Below are positions 48,901 through 59,999 of a stretch of 64,000 bases of DNA, piece after piece. This DNA is from Arbacia lixula (Eukaryota; Echinodermata; Echinoidea; Arbacioida; Arbaciidae). The stretch covers positions 20,928,504-20,992,503 of the forward strand of contig OZ022591.1 of the NCBI GenBank assembly GCA_963669155.1, given 5' to 3'. The notes beneath the pieces are model-generated. The model was given only the letters and a program-made list of their open reading frames with translations. It did not search any database and had not been told where the DNA came from. Position 1 is the stretch's first letter; each line of letters opens with the position of its first letter. Both the position numbers and the translations under genes were made by a program.

Positions 48901-49893
48901 TTGAATGTCTAATTTGCAAATTGCCCTTACAGCTCTTTATTAGAAATTGCATTAAAACATACTGGGCCCCAATAAGCTTGATCTCAATAGCTCTAGACAA
49001 AGAAACAAAGGAAAATGGGACTGCCTCTGCCTTCTGAAATGGCGTCGCTATGTCAACAAAACAATGGGTGTTGGTTGTTGGGTAGGTATAATCAGCATAT
49101 GGGTCAGGGACACAATATTTCTGGAGAGGAAATATTATGACTAGTCTTTGCCTAAGCCTTTATCTTAGAAAAAAAAGGATGCATTACCTTGAGCTACATA
49201 CAATATGGAATCATAAAGCGTGTTACTGTGATCTACATTTGGTGATCTTACTTACATACTACATAATACATGTGTGTGATATTAGTAATTATGAAATAAT
49301 TATCTTTCTCTATCTGAGTGCGGGTGTTTATTTCGCCTGTCTTTCTGTCTGTCTCTTTCTCTTTGTTTCCCTCTCTCTGTCTAAATGTCTGTCTGCACTT
49401 GGAAATAAGACAGCTATGATACAACTTCATATGGATAAACTGATTGTATACAGTAATAGAGAGTATCCAATGATGCAGTCTTATTGTACGACTTTGGCGA
49501 AAGCGCGTCAAGGAACTGATAAGTACTTAACGCATTGCGCCATATATCGATTACTCTAATTACATTGTTAATGTACAGGCAGCGTAGCTAAGCACACGGC
49601 CGTGTATTATGATGTTGACCATTTCCTATTGAGGCATTGCGGAATTCGACCTGTCCCTTGCAACCAATAGGTGGCGCACCATATTGTGAATCCACCAAAT
49701 TTACTCACATACTAGGTACAAACTGTACCTGCTGCATTCAGATTTAAAACTTCATGAAATTATTTATTATCACTCTATCAATACGGTGAAATGTGAGATG
49801 AGACAAAGTGAATGAATCATCTTGTTATACATCTCAATTACACAGATCAAAGGCACCACTGCTCGTTCAGTGAAGTAACAAGTAAAGTGCCAC

Positions 49894-50421
49894 TTAAAGA
49901 CAGCCCGTCCCTTTTTCAGATCATCACAAAGCCATCAAAACATTGGCAAAACATATAGAGAAGTGTTAGCAAGCTGTATATTCATAATTTGAAACTGATA
50001 CGTAGTGTAAAATTCAAATAATACACGTAAACAACGTCTGATTAATAGTCTTTACCTCAGGCTCTTAGCAGTTTGTGTTGAAATATCTGCTTTATTGATT
50101 AATCAATTTATTAAATTATAAAATGCATTATGAAAAAAAAATGTTCTATAGAAGGAATCATCTCCAAAGTTTGATAATTACTCATAAAATTAGGATTTCA
50201 CACATGCATAACAACCACATAGATACTGTAACAAAGACTAATACTTTTTTCTGAGTACGAAAAAAGTCAGTTTGAAATTTAACGGCTGAAATTTTTACAT
50301 ATGCAGAAAGCTTCAACATGCTATATTCTTAGAAATGGTCTTGAATCACACTTTCTTCAATTTACGATCGTGATAGACGATTTCAAATTTTAAGCTAGCA
50401 AAAGGGACGGACAATCTTTAA
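49894..50421 (-). mobile_element. TTAA-flanked 528-bp element, copy B
   Basis: The reverse-oriented relative of 26868-27372. It starts TTAAAGACAGCCCGTCCCTT and ends GGGACGGACAATCTTTAA, so TTAA again flanks both sides. Divergence from copy A is low on reading. Confidence 0.8.
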
Positions 50422-51594
50422 CAGTGCAATTTTCCTCTCACTGGTCACTATTTTTAACATAGAGTGGTCAGACTATGGAAATGTTGGTAACCAGAATTTT
50501 TAATACTGAAGAGTAGGTAGTACAATGTACCTGCAAAATCTTCCAGTAAAAATGACCTACAACAACATGATAATATTTTGTTACTAGCATAAATGCTCAC
50601 TCCTGAATCAAGTATAGATCTTGAGTTTATTGTTACTTGAACCAATACTTCATCTCTCTTTACAGTCTGACCAAGTTAGCCTTTTCAGCCATGTTGACAC
50701 ACGCTCATGTCATTTCTTTCAGTGTACATGACTTTGTGCAGCATGATTGTTTTTGGAGTCACTCCCATATATTTTATTTCTCTGTCTTTATACCAATATT
50801 CATATACTCTATATTTGCATCTCTTTTTGGTTTCTTTGTGTTTCTGATAGTGCCAGTACACAGAGTCACACCCTGCAAACAAAATAAGATGTACATGTCA
50901 TGTATTTGTTATATTAAAAAAATGACACTCAGTTTCATTAGCTTCTTTTAACTAATAATTTCAAACACAAAAAGCGGGGTGACGCGCAGACAAAAATAGT
51001 CAAATACTTCAGGTTCCTGTTCAGTATTTTCATGCAAAAACACAAATCAGGACAAAAAATAGATTTTTAACACACACACCGATAAGGAAAACCTAAGTTG
51101 ACTTTTTTCTGTTTTGGTGGAGAAGTTGATTATTTTGTGATTGATGGGTGTGTGTTTCACACCCCTACCAGCCCCTCCTATGCGTGTTTGCCTTGGGGGC
51201 CTTGATGGCAAGGAGCGACTTGGTGCACCCATGCCACCGTCTATTGCCTCTGGTCTGCCCCTGATTGTTTGCTTGTTTACCTTAGCCATGTACTTGGGTG
51301 TGAACTTGGCATTGAAACCTGCCTGAAAGAGAGTGTCATGTTGGTTTTTGCTCTGTTTTCCTTTTCTTTTCCATCAGGCTTCTCCATCTTTTCTTTTCCT
51401 TCTTTTTCCTTATTTTCCCTCGTTTTTTCTTGGGTAGGATCATGATGTTCCACTAAAGATGTGTAAATGAATCTTTACATGTCTGGCACCTCTGGGAACT
51501 ATATTAAATAACTCTTTGTCCTCAGTGTGTTTGTTCTTGTGTGCTGACCTAGAGTTGTAGGTGCGGGAGACTTGCAGGTTCAAATTGTGTGCCT

Positions 51595-51737
51595 GGGCCC
51601 TGTTGTGTAAAACTTACAATTGATGGGAACTTTGCTACCAATGGCAATTTCTACATGGAAACCTTGAATTTCATTGGCTGTCACAGGATGTTACCATGGT
51701 ATTTGCCAATGATGGTATGTTTTATGCAATGGGGCCC
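51595..51737. mobile_element. 143-bp inverted-repeat MITE (GGGCCC ends)
   Basis: Left GGGCCCTGTTGTGTAAAACT and right GGTATGTTTTATGCAATGGGGCCC are inverted repeats, with TTACAATTGATGGGAAC-like blocks inside. It is related to 52796-52955. Confidence 0.72.
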
Positions 51738-52139
51738 ATGTGTAGGTTCGGTTGTTCTTGCAATTTGGGAAGTGAGAGTTTTATCTCAATTATTTTCTGA
51801 CAATATATAAAACAAGATGATCATACTTCCTCCTTGCCCATTTGAGTTCAGGGGTCAATGGTATCAGGGAGGTCGGAATCTTGTCAGACTTAGTCACAGA
51901 CTCAACATACTGTATGTGTCTGTATTAGACAAGACTGGGTATTTGTGTCTCAATAGAGGCATGTATGTATCTGGTTCAGACTTACTGACTGACTGACTGA
52001 CGAGGTTTTGAGACTGCACACTAATGGGAGTTTGTTTCTATCATAAAAAGGATCAAGGGTTTCTTGACCGTCACAATGTGAAGTTAAAGAAAATGAGGCC
52101 CCACTGTGGATTACTGCCCTCTCACAACAAATGCAGTAC

Positions 52140-52380
52140 AGGTTGTACAGCTACAATAGACCACTTTCAAAATATATTCCCCAACTTTTCCCCTGCATAG
52201 TAGTGCATTATTACATTCACCTGTATCTAGTCATTCAAATTCAATGGATGGAATGCACTTTGAATCTATTAGTTGTTGCTAGTCTGACAAACCTCAGACA
52301 AGCTTTGGGGTTACCAATGGTACAATATTGTATGAAAGCCCTGCAAACTTTGCATACATAATGAAAATAGTATGTTGCTT
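52140..52380 (+). repeat. Dispersed repeat (GTTGCTAGTCTGACAAACC family), copy 1
   Basis: Contains CAATGGATGGAATGCACTTT, ATCTATTAGTTGTTGCTAGT and CAAGCTTTGGGGTTACC. Related copies lie at 53710-53900 and inside the HSP70 intron. Element limits and class are not clear. Confidence 0.6.
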
Positions 52381-52795
52381 TTTATACTAGGTCCATTAAA
52401 CAACCTAAGATAACTACATCCTTAGGTTGCATTCACCTACATACATGTACAGTCCAACAGGGAACAATGGTGATATGCCAGGAATATCTGCAACAACAGA
52501 ACATCAAGGCTCAATTCTGCACTGACCATGCACCGTATTGGAGGTATTTACTTGTCATTTTATGCACTTAGTTGCAATCCTCCATTTCATTTTATGCACA
52601 GCAGAACATTTCTCAGAAAAATCATCTATTCATTACAATGTAGTCATTGACTAAATAGCTTGTGATAAGTCAAACAAATCATATTAAGACATGAACATTG
52701 CCAGTGTCTCAGGCTGAATTCAATGAATGAATCAATTGGAGCTTACTCTCTTCTCTGTATGGCATTTTAGCCTAAAACACACATGAACTTGCCTC

Positions 52796-52955
52796 CGTTG
52801 GCGTTGCATAAAACTTACCATTAATGGTAACTCTGCCATCAATGGTAACTACTATGGTAACATCGATCAACAGCCAATCAAATTCAATGTTTCCACAGAA
52901 GTTGCCATTGTTAGTTAAGTTACCATCAATGGTAAGTTTTATGCAACAGGGCCCC
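52796..52955. mobile_element. 160-bp inverted-repeat MITE, second copy
   Basis: GCATAAAACTTACCATTAAT... pairs with ...TACCATCAATGGTAAGTTTT and GCAACAGGGCCCC. It has repeated TGGTAAC blocks. The left outer end is decayed. Confidence 0.72.
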
Positions 52956-53025
52956 GCACTACTGTGGTGCATTGGGTTTGACAAGAAAAATTGCATGTCA
53001 TGTTACAAGACACACAAACATAGAA

Positions 53026-53310
53026 TACTGCACTACTTTGACAAAAGGAAGCAACTAACAAGATTCAAGACTTTTCTTGAAAATGAGCAAAATGTGTGTG
53101 CGTGTGTCACTCTGTCACTTGTATTGGCATCAATGCAATACCACATCAGGTTAGATTGAATATTGTGCAGTAAGATGAATGTTTCTCCTCAGGATTTTGC
53201 TTGTATATACATGTAGGAGGCGCTGGGTAAAAAAATAAAATAAGAGGATTAATAACTTCAATTTGAGTGATTTGTTACTTGCTTCCTTTTGTCAAAGCAG
53301 GGCAGAATAG
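53026..53310 (-). mobile_element. Inverted-repeat element, copy 2
   Basis: GCACTACTTTGACAAAAGGA...and TTCCTTTTGTCAAAGCAGGG form the ends. The shared core with 41790-42040 is in opposite orientation. No coding frame is convincing. Confidence 0.65.
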
Positions 53311-53709
53311 GCCCTCTAAGAAATGTGTACAGTGCATGCGTGATGAACAAGAGTTTATGTTTGCGAAAGTCAGACAGACAGCTTCAAGTGAGCCTGTACA
53401 CAATAGTGTCTCTAATCCTTGTACAATGCCAAGATGACTGCAGCTTTTGAAGAAAGATGTGAACATTGAACTAATTTTTTTTTATGTACTTAAATCAAAC
53501 AACATATTGAGCTGCTCTCATACTTATTCTTATGCAAAGCATCTTATTTTGCTGCTAATCAATAATTTGTGATTTAAATTTTTAAACAACTATAAGAATG
53601 AGCAGCATATAATTTGCCCAAAATGTTGCATTTCCTCTCTTTAAAGAGTTTAACTTATCAAATCTGTACTAGCAGTTCTGGAACAAGTTTATACAGTACC
53701 TTTCTCATA

Positions 53710-53900
53710 ATTTTTACCATTCCACCCAATAAGCCATTTTCATAATATATTCACAACTTCCCCCCTAACTGTGTTATTGGGGTTTCAATGGGTGGAACGC
53801 ACTCTGAATCTATTAGTCGTTGCTACTCAGACAAATCTTGGACAAGCTTTGGGGACATAATTACTAACATATTGTTTGAACAATGTGAATAAAATTTGCA
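53710..53900 (+). repeat. Dispersed repeat (GTTGCTAGTCTGACAAACC family), copy 2
   Basis: GGTGGAACGCACTCTGAATC, GTCGTTGCTACTCAGAC and GGACAAGCTTTGGGGACATA parallel copy 1 in the same order, with the upstream CATTTTCATAATATATTC block also shared. Confidence 0.6.
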
Positions 53901-54518
53901 GACAAAATAAAACTGGCCTATTTGCCCCACACATGAGCAAATTAGAGTTCAAATACAGGCAGAACACAATAAGGAAAAATGGAAGTTTCTTTCATTGAAT
54001 CTTTGGCATTGTGATAAATACGCTGTCCTGACATGCCCACATTTTTTTCACATGAACAAGAAAAAAACTTTCTCAGTTTCTTTCATTACATCCTGAGCAT
54101 TGTGGTAAATCACTGACGTTCCCACATTTTTCACATACCTCCTTTTGTACAGACTAGCACATACCATGATAGTACTAGGTGTATGAAGACCAAACACACT
54201 GATACTTATAAAGGGCAAAATATCTGGCGCAATGTGTATTTGGAGAAATACAACGGTTAATGAAACTTACAACATTAGGCAGAGTTATTTGGAGGCACAT
54301 CAAGACTTGGAATATTACAAAATTATATTCTTTTTTTTTAATACTATTTTGAATTTGGGTAATCAAACTCTGAATGATATGAGATATTTTTAAGCTCAAT
54401 TTCAATGCAGTCAACATACTCTCCATCAATGCAGGAGACAATAATGATCAGTGCAAGATTAAATACACCAAATGAACAAAAAAGAACATCATACTTTTAA
54501 AAATATTTGCAAAATATT

Positions 54519-54575
<57 letters not shown>

Positions 54576-55044
54576 ATCTTTCTCCCTCTCCCTATCCATT
54601 TCCCCCTTTCTCTCCCTCAACTTATCTCTCTCCTCTCTCTTTCATACTATTTCATCCACGTTTCTCCATATCTTTCTGTATGTCTTTGTTTTTCTAGCTT
54701 CATACTGTTTTCTATTTCTATTTGGGGACAAAATAACAGTGAGGAATATACAAGAACAAGGCATACAGTACGTGTGTACTCTGTACTGCTGTCTATGAAA
54801 CTTTAATGTGCCCAGGTGAAACTGTATAATCATGAACACAGAGGGCACTGCTTAACATTTGAACAAAGTTAGGTTGAGTGCGGTCTGCTGTGTACACCCA
54901 GATATTTGTTTCTTTTACTGTTTCTTCTGATTGTCTGTAAATGGATTACATGTATGGGAAATGCTTGACAGAACTTTAATGCTTTGATGAAGTACTAGAA
55001 TTACATATATTCCCGGCTATTTCATTAAATACATTAACATATTG
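53901..55044. other. No gene seen
   Basis: AT-rich with one TC microsatellite. Confidence 0.55.
54523..54650 (+). repeat. (TC)n microsatellite and pyrimidine tract
   Basis: About 48 bases of TC followed by TCTCCCTC-rich DNA. Confidence 0.95.
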
Positions 55045-55266
55045 TACACTCCAGCTCAAAGGAATTGGCATAGGGAAAGGGAAAGGGAAGAAAGGGAAGG
55101 AGCCACAATTTTAAACCGTGGTATCAGCATGAAACACGATGCTTTAGCCTAAAAAGCATCATGTTTCATGCTGAACTGGACAAAATATACTGCGGTTTAA
55201 AACTGCGGCTCCTTCCCTTTCTTCCCTTTCCCTTTCCCTGTGCCAATTCCTTTGAGCTGTAGTGTA
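55045..55266. mobile_element. Palindromic TA-flanked MITE, copy 6
   Basis: 222 bases from TACACTCCAGCTCAAAGG to TTTGAGCTGTAGTGTA. The left inner arm lacks the TATTTTGTCCAGT block that the right arm keeps. Confidence 0.88.
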
Positions 55267-56029
55267 CACAGTATTAATCTATTGTATAATGCAATTTATA
55301 GATCAAAAGTGATTTTTCTGAAAATGTGAGACTGTCATGTCTAATCCTGGTTTCTTTTTAGAGTATGTGTATGTAAACAAAGGAGGGGTCTCTTTCTGTA
55401 TGCAAGATTACTAACCTGCTCCGTTATAAACAATGAAAGCTACATGATTACCAACAAACTACTGCACGTCAGAGATAATCTTGGAAACTTTCCTTAGCAT
55501 TAAAAATGTACATATCGAGGGACTGCAACCAAAGTTGGTGGTGGTTGTGATTATGTTAATTATCCTGAAGTGCAAATCATTTCTGAATCCTGATGAAATC
55601 GAACTATTTTGTGCTTTCTCTAGTCTAATATTTACTGTAACTTCATCTCCTGCAAGACTTAAAGAGTAGACTACTGACTGTACCTGCATGACAATGAGAC
55701 TGGATCATAACTTATAAGCTACAGTAAGTTATAATTAAATCTTCTTCTTTTTCTTCAAAGTGTCGGTTCAAGGGTTGAAGATTTTTAATCACAATGTGTG
55801 TGTACTTGGAGCATAGCACACGAAGAAGGTCTTCTTCTTTTTTAAGGTTGTCCTGTGTCTTTCAATCCTGATGATTATTTTACAGGCACACGTGAAGTGC
55901 ATCTCGTGCATGCACTAAAAGGTCAAATGATATAACCATGAAGGTGGAAGTATACGAAAAAGAACATCTGGTTGAGGTTTGCGATTCTGTGTGCCTCACT
56001 ACTAGTCTCTGCCAAAAAGCTTTAAATGA
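55267..56029. other. No supported gene
   Basis: A 76-codon minus-strand frame at 55459-55689 has an acceptor-like CTTTAAGTCTTGCAG but no matching donor or recognised product. Confidence 0.45.
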
Positions 56030-56345
56030 TGGGGTAGATACATCTATGACACAAATTGAAGCTAGACAGGCAGTACTCTTGTCTTGACATGAGGATAACA
56101 GAGTTGTTGATTTGTGGAATAGTCTTCCTGATTGTGTTGTCTCAGTAACTTCTGTGAACTCCTTCAAAAATAGGCTTGACAAATATTGGATTAATAATCA
56201 TGATCTTCTTTATGAGCCTGTATGTGTATAGGCTGTATGTATTTTATACACTGTCCTGACCCACATATACATTTTAACGTGATAAGTCAAGGAAACTGTT
56301 TCAATCTATGATCGATGAACAGGGAAAGTCCTACAATCATCGTTC
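56030..56345 (+). mobile_element. Non-LTR retrotransposon 3' remnant (plus strand)
   Basis: A plus-strand reading gives NRVVDLWNSLPDCVVSVTSV followed by NSFKNRLDKYWINN and a stop at 56229-56231. This is the characteristic C-terminus of CR1/L2-like ORF2 proteins (RVVxxWNSLPxxVVxAxSxNxFKxRLD). The frame is interrupted upstream by a stop (LLS*HEDN). A 3' UTR with an AATTAAAGTAAAGTAAG end follows. It is older and much shorter than the copy at 56.5-57.9 kb, in the opposite orientation. Confidence 0.8.
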
Positions 56346-56534
56346 AATTAAAGTAAAGTAAGTGAAGTATGACAATATGTGTGGATATGACAATACGGTA
56401 CATGTTGCTAGTAAACCACTAAGTAGCAGGGTATATAGACCGAAAAATCAGTCTCTGTAGGACGTTGGATCCGCTGAGATTGCATCTGGCTCCTCTGAAC
56501 ACCCTATCTAGAGACTTGACATTGCACCTGTACA

Positions 56535-57910
56535 CTTCTTCTTCTTCTTCCAGTAGAGTGCTGCTTCATTACTGAAGATTGCGCACTGTGTGCATGTGTG
56601 AGCTCCATACGTGTGTGCCAGCCAGATTCATTGAATAAAAATAAGTGCACATTATGTACAAATTGTGCTAGTAAAAAGACTGCCTTTCTTGGGGGTCACT
56701 AGGGTGTATACACCTCCCTCAACGAAGCCTTAAATGCCTCGAGGGAGGGTGAATTAGCTGGATCAATCTGTAAGCTGTTCCAGTCCTTGACAGTTCTGGG
56801 GAAGAAGGACTGGCTGTAGACTTGGTTGGTGCTCTTGGGAGTGATGAAACGGGATCCATGTCGACGGGTAGAGGATGTTGCTTCTATAAGGTGTAGTCGC
56901 CAGTTGATGTCCACAAGATCAAAGCGGATGCGGTACATCATGGCAAGCCGGCTTTGTAGTTGTCTGCTGGCAAGCGACGCCCATTTCAGCTGGGCCAGCA
57001 TTGCAGTGACACTGCTGGTTTGATGGAAGTCACCAGTGACGTATCGTGCACTCCTTCGTTGTACCATCTCGATCTTGCTGACATTTTTCTGGGTGTGTGG
57101 GTCCCATGCTGTTGCAGCATATTCCACCACCGGTCTAATGTACATATTGTAGCTAGCTTCTTTGACCCTGCGATTGAGGTGTTTTAGATTTCGTCGTAGG
57201 AAGGCACAGACAGAGTTTGCCTTCTTGACGGTAACATCGACATGGGTGTTGAAGTTGAGTTTCTTGTCGATGTGCAACCCAAGATACTTCGCATAGCTGA
57301 CTTCCTCCAGACGATGATTGTTGTATTGGCCAGCTATTGGGTTCCTCTTGTTGGTCACTCGCAGGACTTGACATTTGGCAGGGTGGAACTCCATTTTCCA
57401 CTTGGCCTCCCACTCTTGAAGGCTAGCAAGGTCTTCTTGGAGCTGGTTACAATCCTGGTGTGTTTTGATAGTCTTGTATAGGAGACAATCATCAGCATAT
57501 AGGCGGGATTTTGAGTGATATATGCCATCAGGTAGGTCATTGATGTGAATCAGGAATAGTAAGGGTCCCAAGACACTACCTTGTGGCACGCCCGATTTGA
57601 CTCCTATCTCATTACTGATTTGGCCCTCCAACATGACTTGTTGAGTTCGCCCAGTAAGAAAGTCTCCAATCCACTGAAGGGTAAGGCCGCTTATACCATA
57701 GTACCTGGCCTTAAGGAGAAGTCGTTGGTGAGAAACCTTGTCAAAGGCCTTAGCAAAATCTAGCAATATGACATCAATCTGTTCTTTATCTTCCAGTCCT
57801 TTTGCTAGGTCAATGATGGTGAGTATCAGCTGTGTCTCGCATGAACGACGCTTCCTGAATCCATGCTGACTGTCAGAAAGAATGCCATGCTCAATGAGGT
57901 GATGTATGAC
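56535..57910 (-). mobile_element. 5'-truncated non-LTR retrotransposon with reverse transcriptase
   Basis: The minus strand encodes the last ~400 codons of a non-LTR ORF2, open from about 57905 to the stop at 56699. Visible reverse-transcriptase blocks are HGFRKRRSCETQL, DVILLDFAKAFDKVSHQRLL (motif A), SGVPQGSVLGPLLFLIHIND (motif B), SRLYADDCLLYK (motif C, catalytic YADD) and KYLGLHIDKKLNF (thumb), then the C-terminal domain with RSARYVTGD and FFPRTVKDWNSL. The block style fits the Jockey/CR1/Rex-like group, which is inference. The 5' part (N-terminal RT, endonuclease and ORF1) is missing, a typical truncation by incomplete reverse transcription. The 3' UTR ends at a (GAA)n tail near 56536-56551. 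The surviving frame has no internal stop, so it is fairly young. Confidence 0.93.
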
Positions 57911-58150
57911 GATCGATGCGGGTCGCCATTTTGAATATGAAAACGCTTATGCTAATGCATACTAAGTAATTTCACACATGCGCACATTTTTTTCCCGCTC
58001 GTTTGCCGTGTGCTATCTTTTTTTCATCGAACCGATTGACGATTTAAATATTTATAGCCAACAACCCGTCGAACAATCTGATTGGTCAAATTTATGTCAG
58101 ACTCGTGCAGAATGAAAACGTCTGCGATAAACGTATGATCGGCAGAAAGT
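57905..58150 (+). promoter_or_regulatory. Candidate promoter / first exon (plus strand)
   Basis: Immediately right of the truncated non-LTR copy lie CGCCATTTTG (YY1-like), ATGCTAATGCAT (octamer-like), an AAATATTTATA box, TGATTGGTC (inverted CCAAT), then CGTCTGCGATAAACG and a consensus 5' splice site AGAAA/GTAAGT at about 58149. The order resembles a promoter plus non-coding first exon. No plus-strand coding exon was found downstream. Confidence 0.25.
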
Positions 58151-58497
58151 AAGTCTTTAATTTTCACCTTTCTATTATATATTTGGTGGAATCTTAGTCA
58201 TAGAATTTTTAAATATATAATAAAGATCTAATTTTGATTGAAGTAGATTTGTTGCATTGTAGCTTGAAAGATGTTAAAATTTAGACGAAGTAGCTATGAT
58301 AATCTCAAAATATGTTTTCCCATAGACTATTCGGGTAACTTTCTACTCAAGCATTGAACTTGTACAGTGTAGAAGATCGCCAATGCGCGTGTGGTATGCA
58401 TATACCATCTCTATTCGGGGGTAATGAGACGAATATTCCTGTATACAGGGGATATGATGTACAAGAAAATCAATTGTTATTTAGCAATAGAACTTAC

Positions 58498-58890
58498 TTG
58501 TTTGTTTTTCCTGAACTTCTCAAATGCAGCTTGTAGACCAGACTTCTTTGCTGATCGCTTTTTCTTCTTTCCTCCATGATCTGATGCTAAACTTCCTCCT
58601 CCAAACTCCAACTCCACATTCTCCTCATCTGCTTCCACTTTCTCAGGTTTGTCAACATCAATTTCAACATCTCCAAAATCAATCACAAAACTTTGTGCTT
58701 TTTTCTTCTTTCTCTGCTTGCTCTTGATTTTTACTGGTTTAGCCATCTCGTCAAGGTTTATTTCGTTCACTTGCTTCTCTGAAAGAGGAGAACGTGGCTG
58801 GTTTACTTCTGCATCAGTTTCATTCATCTCAGGCACAGAGGCGCTCCACGAACTTACACCAAATTCGACGCGTGGGGCTGTGATCTCTTC
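58498..58890 (-). CDS. Internal exon of an unidentified Lys/Glu-rich protein (exon b)
   Basis: This is a 393-base, 131-codon exon, phase 0 at both ends, between an acceptor (TTTGTATTAG, then GAAGAG) and a donor (AACAA, then GTAAGT). It starts EEITAPRVEFGVSSWSAS. Later parts include a basic KSKQRKKKKAQ stretch, an acidic patch VIDFGDVEIDVDKPEKVEAD, a glycine-rich SLASDHGGKKKKRSAKKSG stretch, and a likely helical end LQAAFEKFRKNKQ. Alternating basic and acidic low-complexity blocks suggest a largely disordered linker with nuclear-localisation-like clusters. That is inference from composition only. No family is recognised. Downstream exons were not found; the non-LTR copy at 56535-57910 may lie in the next intron or beyond the gene. 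Confidence 0.65.
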
Positions 58891-59058
58891 CTAATACAAA
58901 CGAACAAGAGTATTTTACCCGCCATAACACTCAATTTCTCACATTTAAATATCATAAATCACAGAGATTTTATATGCAGCTCTGATTATCACATAAATGA
59001 CGACTTGACATTAATAATTGGCATTTCTATCTCCAAATGATAAGGTTGCTTTACTTAC

Positions 59059-59201
59059 CGGTGCGATAATTGTTTTGAACGATTCCTTGGTGAAGGAAAC
59101 AATATCGATCAACAAAATGTGCAACGGTACAGCGAATTTGATTGGATGACGCTGGTTAGACTCAATTCCTGAACTTTTTGTAACATGAGCGAAGAGAATG
59201 T
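59059..59201 (-). CDS. Internal exon of an unidentified gene (exon a)
   Basis: This is an open segment bounded by an acceptor (AATCGTTTCAG) and a consensus donor (CCG, then GTAAGT). One frame is open throughout and reads ILFAHVTKSSGIESNQRHP followed by KFAVPLHILLIDIVSFTKES and then FKTIIAP. It ends in phase 0, and the next exon to the left begins in phase 0, so the two can be spliced in frame. I do not recognise the family. The segment is moderately hydrophobic with a conserved-looking LHILLIDIV core. The upstream partner exon is not identified. The gene lies about 1.7 kb beyond the 3' end of HSP70 on the same strand. Confidence 0.5.
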
Positions 59202-59507
59202 CTGAAACGATTTGAAGATTGAAGAAGAAAAATAGACGTATATATGAAGATAGATAAGAAGGTAGAAAGATAGATAGACTGATGATATTTAGATAGATAG
59301 AATAAAAAAAAGAAGGATAGATATGTTGCTAGCTAGCTAACTTAGATAGATGGACCATGGACCGTACCACGAATGGTTCATTAATAGATGAAGTAGTAAG
59401 TTATGCTCCATTTTCTATTGCTTTAATAATATTAAATTCTAAGTGTTATAAAAAGTATTTGCCATGGAATATGAATACATATATTTTAAACTTATTTACC
59501 TTCTCCC

Positions 59508-59512
59508 CCTCT

Positions 59513-59560
<48 letters not shown>

Positions 59561-59565
59561 TTCTT

Positions 59566-59607
<42 letters not shown>

Positions 59608-59767
59608 ATCTTTTATACTCCCCCTCTATCTATCTCTCTCCAATTTTGTTCACTATTTTTCTTTCTGTCTGAGCCCCCTCTCCCATACCGTGCTACTTTG
59701 AGTTTCATCCTCGCTCGTTTTCTCTTTCTCCCCCCCCCCCTCTCTCTCTCTCTCTCGCTCGCTTTCT

Positions 59768-59816
<49 letters not shown>

Positions 59817-59850
59817 CTCTCTCTCTCTTTCTCTCTCTCCCTCCCTTATA
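59508..59850 (+). repeat. (TC)n tracts with poly-C runs
   Basis: Three CT-rich blocks with two runs of about 9-10 Cs (59730 and 59768 regions), in DNA between HSP70 and the unidentified exons. Confidence 0.95.
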
Positions 59851-59999
59851 TTCCTCAAGTATCTAGCTAATTCATTATTCAGTTATGTGATCGAGTGATA
59901 CAATCATAACGATGGTGGAGAAGAATGTAAAAATACATATAGTTCCTACGTTGGACAGAACAATACAAAATATAACACAATGTCATTGCTTTCAAACAA

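Larger units (their letters stand above)
47776..51594. other. No gene seen outside listed elements
   Basis: Holds GAAT and GA repeats and TTAA element copy B; the rest is unrecognised. Confidence 0.5.

Noticed and set aside
51540-51590. tRNA-like GCAGGTTCAAATT (B-box-like) stretch
   Set aside because: The B box lacks the final C and no A box at proper distance was found.
1-55266. Regularly recurring palindromes as a possible CRISPR array
   Set aside because: Copies are about 200 bases, kilobases apart, with transposon-type ends in a eukaryotic setting.
55459-55689. Opposing 76- and 62-codon frames, one with an acceptor-like upstream sequence
   Set aside because: No donor in register and both strands are open, which points to chance.
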